The position numbers were made by a program, and so were the translations under genes. DNA of 64,000 nucleotides from Sphingorhabdus sp. YGSMI21 (GTDB lineage Bacteria > Pseudomonadota > Alphaproteobacteria > Sphingomonadales > Sphingomonadaceae). The stretch is from positions 387,001-451,000 of the forward strand of contig NZ_CP022548.1 of NCBI RefSeq assembly GCF_002776575.1, read 5' to 3'. This document shows positions 60,139-64,000 of the stretch, in pieces; within the stretch, counting starts at the first letter, position 1; every line of letters begins with the position of its first letter. The notes beneath the pieces are model-generated. The model was not told the DNA's origin. It ran no database searches and saw only the letters and a list, made by a program, of their open reading frames with translations.

Positions 60139-61464
60139 TCAAACCGCCGCCAGCGCCTGGTCGAAGTCGGCGATCAAATCATCCGGATCTTCGACACCGA
60201 TCGATATGCGCACTAGATTGTCGGTAATACCGAGCGCGGCGCGGCGTTCGTCGGGGACCGAAATATGGGTCATCGCGGCGGGCAGGCTGGCCAATGTTTC
60301 GGTGCCGCCGAGGCTCACCGCCAGTTTGGCGATTTTCATTGCATCGAGAAAGCGGAAGGCCTCCGCCTCGCCACCCTTGATGAACAGGGAGAAGGTCGAA
60401 CCGGCGCCGCTGCAATGGCGGTCGTAGATATCCTGCTGGCTCTTGCTCTCAATGAAGCCGAGATAGCCGAGACCATCGACCTTGGGATGGTCGCGCAGGA
60501 AGGCGCAGACCTTTTCCGCATTTTCACCGGCCCGGGTCATGCGCAGTTCGAGCGTCTCGAGGCTGCGCATCAGCATCCAGGCGGTATTCGGATCGCAGAT
60601 CGTGCCAATCGTGTTCCGGATCGCACGGATCGGATCCATGTGGGCCTTGCTGCCGAGCACGCCGCCCGCGACCAGATCACTGTGCCCGCCGACATATTTG
60701 GTCAGGCTGTAGATGACGATATCGGCGCCATGTTTCAGCGGCTGCTGCCAGAGCGGACCGAGGAAGGTGTTGTCGATGGCGATCGGCGGTGCGGCTTCAT
60801 CGCCAAACACCTGTTTGCGCGCGTCAGCCACGCCTTCGATATCGACCAGAGCATTGGTCGGATTGGCCGGGCTTTCCAGATAGATGATCGCGACCTTGCC
60901 GCCATTGGCTGCGGCCTTCACTTTCGCCTCTTCAAGCATCGTGGCGACTTCCGACGGGCTCGCGCCGGCGGGGAAGTCGAGGAAGGTGACGCCGAAGCGG
61001 CCGAGTATCTTGTTGATCAGGGTTTCGGTCGCGGCATAGAGCGGCCCGCTGTGGACGACGACATCACCCTGATTGACGTTGGCCAGCAGCACCGTGGTGA
61101 TCGCCGACATGCCGCTGGAGAAAACCAGCGCGTCCTCGGCTTCGTCCCAGATGCTCAGCCGGTCTTCAAGGATTTCCTGATTGGGGCCGTTGAAGCGGGA
61201 ATAGACCAAGCCATCGGAACCGCCGGGGCGCTTGCCGGTAATCCCTTCGAAAAACCTTTTGCCAGCGGCGGCATTTTCAAAGGCGAAGGTCGAGGTCAGG
61301 AAGATCGGCGGCTTGAGCGAGCCTTCCGAAAGCTCCGGATCATAGCCATGGCCCATCATCAGGGTCGCCGGTTTCAGCTTGCGGCCGCCGATTTTCTCGA
61401 TCGGTGCCTTCGGCATGCGGCGGGTCACCGGGACGGCTGCGTTGGGGTCATCTTGCTTGGCCAT
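60139..61464 (-). CDS. Cystathionine gamma-synthase family PLP enzyme
   Basis: A 441-residue PLP enzyme of the Cys/Met metabolism family. Features: YSRFNGPNQEILEDRLSIWDEAEDALVFSSGMSAIT, HSGPLYAATETLI, LESPANPTNALVDI, DNTFLGPLWQQPLKHGADIVIYSLTKYVGGHSDLVAGG with the PLP-binding Lys, and MTRAGENAEKVCAFL. The family includes cystathionine gamma-synthase, gamma- and beta-lyases, methionine gamma-lyase and O-acylhomoserine sulfhydrylases. The extended N-terminus and the SLGGTETLASLPAAMTH end fit methionine gamma-lyase-type proteins. The exact reaction is not decidable. The start at 61464 has GGAGA upstream. Confidence 0.88.
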   Translation of the reverse strand: MAKQDDPNAAVPVTRRMPKAPIEKIGGRKLKPATLMMGHGYDPELSEGSLKPPIFLTSTFAFENAAAGKRFFEGITGKRPGGSDGLVYSRFNGPNQEILEDRLSIWDEAEDALVFSSGMSAITTVLLANVNQGDVVVHSGPLYAATETLINKILGRFGVTFLDFPAGASPSEVATMLEEAKVKAAANGGKVAIIYLESPANPTNALVDIEGVADARKQVFGDEAAPPIAIDNTFLGPLWQQPLKHGADIVIYSLTKYVGGHSDLVAGGVLGSKAHMDPIRAIRNTIGTICDPNTAWMLMRSLETLELRMTRAGENAEKVCAFLRDHPKVDGLGYLGFIESKSQQDIYDRHCSGAGSTFSLFIKGGEAEAFRFLDAMKIAKLAVSLGGTETLASLPAAMTHISVPDERRAALGITDNLVRISIGVEDPDDLIADFDQALAAV

Positions 61465-61512
61465 ATTCTGTCTCTCCAAATCAAATATTTATGCCGAGTC
61501 TTGCCTGAAAAT

Positions 61513-62919
61513 CTAACTGGTTACAACGGAAACCATCCAGATGCAGCCGATTATGATCGGGATGCCGGCGAGGTCGAGCAGCAGGCCGGATTTCAGCATT
61601 TTCGGCAGCTCGATATGGCCGGTCGACCAGGCAATCGCATTGGGACCGGTACCGCTAGGCAGCATGAAGCCCCAGCTGGCCGCCATTGCGGCAGGCACAG
61701 CGAGCAGCACCGGATCGACGCCGGTGGCGAGGATCAGGCTGGCGACCACCGGCATGATGCCGCTGGCGGTGGCGACGTTGGAAGCAAATTCGGTGACCAG
61801 AATGACCAGCGCGACCAAGGCGACAGCTATGACCAGCACCGGTACCGATTTCAGGGGTTCCAATGCACCGCCCAGCCAGCTTGCCAGACCAGACTCGATG
61901 ATCCCTGCGGCCAGCGCAAGGCCGCCGCCGAACAGCATGATCACGCCCCATGGCGCCTTGTCTGCTTCATCCCAGTTGAGCAGCCGCCGACCGGTGCCAT
62001 CGGGCAGCGAGAATAAAAGCAGTCCGCCGAAAATGGCGACACTGCCATCGTGCAGGGCACCATCGGGGAAGAGCGTTTTGAGCTGCGGCAGAAACAGCCA
62101 GCCGAGCACGACGATCGCGACGACCGGGACCACGCGCTTCTCCGGCACGCTCCACGGACCCGGCGAGCCGATCGCCAATTTTGCTTTCACGCCGTCGAAA
62201 CTGTGCCGGCCAACCTTTTGCACTGCAATGAGAATGGCGGCGAGAACGGGGATACCAATGAGCACGATCGGGATGCCGAATTTCAGCCAGCTGAGGAAAT
62301 TGAGATTCATGCCCAATGTCTTGTTGATCAGACCGGCGGCAATCGCGTTGGTCGGACTGCCCACGAGAGTGCCGAGCCCGCCGATCGACGCGGCGAAGGC
62401 GACACCCATGACCAGGGCGCCAGCAAAGCCTTCAGTCTCGCCGTCCTTGACGCCCCCCGCGACCAGCACCGCCAGCGCGATCGGGATCATGATCAGAGTG
62501 GAAGATGTGTTGGAGATCAGCATGCTGAGCAAGGCGGTGGCGATCATGAAGGCGAATAATATGCCCCAGGCGGTCTTGCCGGACAGGCCGATAATCGCCA
62601 GCGCCAGCCGCTTGTGCAGGCCGACACGCTCTATCGCCAGAGCGAGAAAAGCGCCGCCGAGAATGAGGAAGAGGATCGGCGAATAATATTGACTGGCGGT
62701 TTCGCCCGCGCTCATCACGTCCATCGTCGGCAGCGCGAGAAACGGCAGCAACGCGGTCGCTGTCAGCGGCACCGCCTGGGTCATCCACCATGTCGCCATC
62801 AGCAGGGTCAGCGCGGCCACGTGCCAGGCGGGCGTCGACATCGCTTCCGGAGCCGGCACGAGCAGCATGGCGCCAAATCCGGCGAGCCCCGCCCATAGAC
62901 CGATGCGTTGTGCGTTCAT
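61513..62919 (-). CDS. DASS (SLC13) family anion symporter
   Basis: A 468-residue membrane protein with about eleven to twelve hydrophobic segments. The DASS family substrate/Na+ signature SNTSSTLIMIPIALAVL (about 140-157) is present, with a second SNT-like region VTEFASNVATASGIMPVV (about 380-397). The cytoplasmic loop and re-entrant hairpins are at the usual places. It likely imports dicarboxylates, citrate or another organic anion with sodium. The substrate cannot be told. It is 48 bp from the cystathionine-family gene and may share a transcript with it. A hairpin lies between it and pgeF. Confidence 0.9.
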   Translation of the reverse strand: MNAQRIGLWAGLAGFGAMLLVPAPEAMSTPAWHVAALTLLMATWWMTQAVPLTATALLPFLALPTMDVMSAGETASQYYSPILFLILGGAFLALAIERVGLHKRLALAIIGLSGKTAWGILFAFMIATALLSMLISNTSSTLIMIPIALAVLVAGGVKDGETEGFAGALVMGVAFAASIGGLGTLVGSPTNAIAAGLINKTLGMNLNFLSWLKFGIPIVLIGIPVLAAILIAVQKVGRHSFDGVKAKLAIGSPGPWSVPEKRVVPVVAIVVLGWLFLPQLKTLFPDGALHDGSVAIFGGLLLFSLPDGTGRRLLNWDEADKAPWGVIMLFGGGLALAAGIIESGLASWLGGALEPLKSVPVLVIAVALVALVILVTEFASNVATASGIMPVVASLILATGVDPVLLAVPAAMAASWGFMLPSGTGPNAIAWSTGHIELPKMLKSGLLLDLAGIPIIIGCIWMVSVVTS

Positions 62920-62993
62920 GCCCTCTCCCCGTTTGCCAGCATGGGCTGGCGTAAAAATCGATAGGCCCTTCTTAGAGACCAGATCGGTTTAGG

Positions 62994-63011
62994 CCCCAGC
63001 CTTCGCTGGGG
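62994..63011. repeat. Half of the ileS-type palindromic repeat
   Basis: CCCCAGC-CTTC-GCTGGGG, the core of the element found inside ileS (265-335), here as a single hairpin. On the minus strand it follows pgeF by 19 bp, so it could also end pgeF transcripts. Confidence 0.7.
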
Positions 63012-63029
63012 TGACGGCGGAAATCAATA

Positions 63030-63818
63030 TTAAACCGCAAGGCCGATCAGCGAAATCTGCCTGCCATAGCCCGCTTCGTCACGGTGGCAGGAGCGGCGAT
63101 AGCTGAAATAGCGGTCCTCGTTGGCATAAGTGTCGAGGCCGAGTTTATCGAATGTGGTGATGCCCGCCGCTTGCAGGCGGGCGGCGACATAATCCTCGAT
63201 ATCAAACTGGAAATGGTCCGTTTTGCCCGCCGCGAAGAAGCGATCATTATCCGCATCGGCTTCGAGAAACCGCGCGCGGAAGGCCGCGTCGACTTCATAG
63301 CTGGTCTGCGCAATGCAAGGGCCGATGGCGCAGGCGATATTGCTGCGATTCGCACCAAGCGCTTCCATGGCGGTTATCACATTGTCGGTAACCCCGGCCA
63401 AAGCGCCCTTCCACCCGGCATGGGCGGCGCCGATTATTTTGACTTCGGGATCGTGAAACAGCACCGGCACGCAATCGGCGGTCAATATCCCGAGCAGCAG
63501 GTTCGGCCTGTCCGTCACCATCGCATCGGCCTGCGGACGCTGGTCCAGCGGCAGGGGTCCGGTCACAGTCATGACTTCCGCGCTGTGGATCTGGTGCACC
63601 GTCACCAGTTCGCTACCCGGCAGCACGCCTTCCGTGGCGCGGCGGCGGTTTTCCATGATCGTCTCGCGATCGTCATCGCTGCCCAGACCGATATTCAGTC
63701 CCGCATAAATCCCTTCCGAAACATCCCCTGCCCGGCCAAGAAAACCGTGTTTCGCGCCTTCAAGCAAGGGAGACGTAGTGATATCAAGCAAGGCTCTTGT
63801 GCACCTGTTCGGCAACAT
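63030..63818 (-). CDS. pgeF: Peptidoglycan editing factor / purine nucleoside phosphorylase-like (YfiH/LACC1)
   Basis: A 262-residue Cu-oxidase_4 (DUF152) protein. Features: GVSEGIYAGLNIGLGSDDD-like N-terminus, VTVHQIHSAEVMTV, LGILTADCVPVLFHDP, AAHAGWKGALAGV (metal His) and CAIGPCIAQTSYEV with the catalytic Cys. PgeF prevents entry of L-Ser instead of L-Ala in peptidoglycan precursors, and relatives act on purine nucleosides. Its start at 63818 overlaps the pepN 3' end by 35 bp; a TTG at 63791 would reduce the overlap. Confidence 0.93.
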   Translation of the reverse strand: MLPNRCTRALLDITTSPLLEGAKHGFLGRAGDVSEGIYAGLNIGLGSDDDRETIMENRRRATEGVLPGSELVTVHQIHSAEVMTVTGPLPLDQRPQADAMVTDRPNLLLGILTADCVPVLFHDPEVKIIGAAHAGWKGALAGVTDNVITAMEALGANRSNIACAIGPCIAQTSYEVDAAFRARFLEADADNDRFFAAGKTDHFQFDIEDYVAARLQAAGITTFDKLGLDTYANEDRYFSYRRSCHRDEAGYGRQISLIGLAV

Positions 63819-64000
63819 CTTTCGAGAGATCCGGTTGCCCAGCGATCTTCTCCAGCGCCAGCCGCATCAGTTCCGACCGTCCCCGTTCGTAGCGGCGCCA
63901 GCGCCCGAGGGGCGGGATAAAGCGCGCTGCGGTCTGCGGATTTTGCTTGTCCAGCGCGATCACCATATCGGCGATCAACTGATAGCCTTTGCCCGACGGA
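63784..64000 (-). CDS. pepN: Aminopeptidase N, C-terminal end (5' end outside window)
   Basis: The last ~70 codons of an M1 family aminopeptidase N. The open frame runs in from the right edge and contains the PepN C-terminal pattern: IADMVIALDKQNPQTAARFIPPLGRWRRYERGRSELMRLALEKI, ending LSKDVAEQVHKSLA. The zinc site lies outside the window. It overlaps pgeF, so the two are probably coupled. Confidence 0.85.
   Translation of the reverse strand, partial: PSGKGYQLIADMVIALDKQNPQTAARFIPPLGRWRRYERGRSELMRLALEKIAGQPDLSKDVAEQVHKSLA

Noticed and set aside
60265..62016. 583-codon frame opposite the cystathionine-family and DASS genes
   Set aside because: Crosses two genes with clear motifs; His/Arg/Gly-rich shadow composition.

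Overview
The window is a 64 kb stretch of chromosome from an alphaproteobacterium, most likely a sphingomonad (order Sphingomonadales, Sphingorhabdus/Parasphingorhabdus/Sphingopyxis-like). The reasons are family-level: the order heparinase-like/purH/rpe/rsmB, a BamF-type (DUF3035) lipoprotein after lspA, a DUF1674 protein, the bamE-CBP3-DUF177 block, an MlaE/F/D system with a PqiC-like lipoprotein, and the style of the dispersed palindromic repeats. Gene density is high and most genes sit in short operons with 1-17 nt overlaps. No phage, insertion sequence transposase, CRISPR array or rRNA was seen. One tRNA (Gly-GCC) was found.

Layout. 0-8 kb: the 3' end of ileS carrying an in-frame palindromic insertion, lspA, bamF-like, then several dispersed repeats around a DUF167 gene, and the leftward run purH, heparinase-like, rpe, rsmB. 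8-12.4 kb: four leftward genes (Coq4-like, fatty acid desaturase, membrane/SRPBCC protein, periplasmic protein) bracketed by two 124-bp direct repeats. 12.5-16.7 kb: a small lipoprotein, ahpC-ahpF, htpX, DUF1674. 16.8-20.5 kb: TIGR03032 protein, CDP-glycerol-transferase-like protein and nucleotidyltransferase, probably an envelope glycan or polyol-phosphate locus. 20.6-29.1 kb: two unrelated winged-helix/TPR regulators enclosing tRNA-Gly, the cnoX/LON-like/Trm112 operon, an AT-richer gene-poor gap, a LuxR-type membrane regulator, orphan proteins and a radC gene that overlaps its neighbour. 29.2-46.7 kb: housekeeping genes (marC, folD-yggT, argB, peroxiredoxin, mutS, maeB, bamE, CBP3, DUF177, glnD, acyl-CoA ligase, lgt-midA). 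46.7-50.3 kb: Mla-type lipid transport. 50.4-54.9 kb: HAD phosphatase, DUF1993, Gre-type factor, PNPOx-like and DUF1348 genes under a divergent TetR regulator with three matching operator-like sites. 54.9-60.1 kb: a self-contained glucosylglycerate locus. 60.1-64 kb: a cystathionine gamma-synthase-like enzyme, a DASS anion transporter, pgeF and the 3' end of pepN.

The most coherent and least expected system is the glucosylglycerate locus. GpgS (GT81) and an MPGP-type phosphatase would make the compatible solute glucosylglycerate from 3-phosphoglycerate. A GH13_18 phosphorylase and a glycerate 2-kinase would return it to glucose-1-phosphate and 2-phosphoglycerate. Synthesis and phosphorolytic recycling thus lie side by side. 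The second notable theme is dispersed repeats: one palindromic element inserted inside the ileS reading frame, one 150-bp MITE-like element, a pair of 163-bp repeats around a small gene, and a pair of 124-bp repeats around a four-gene block.
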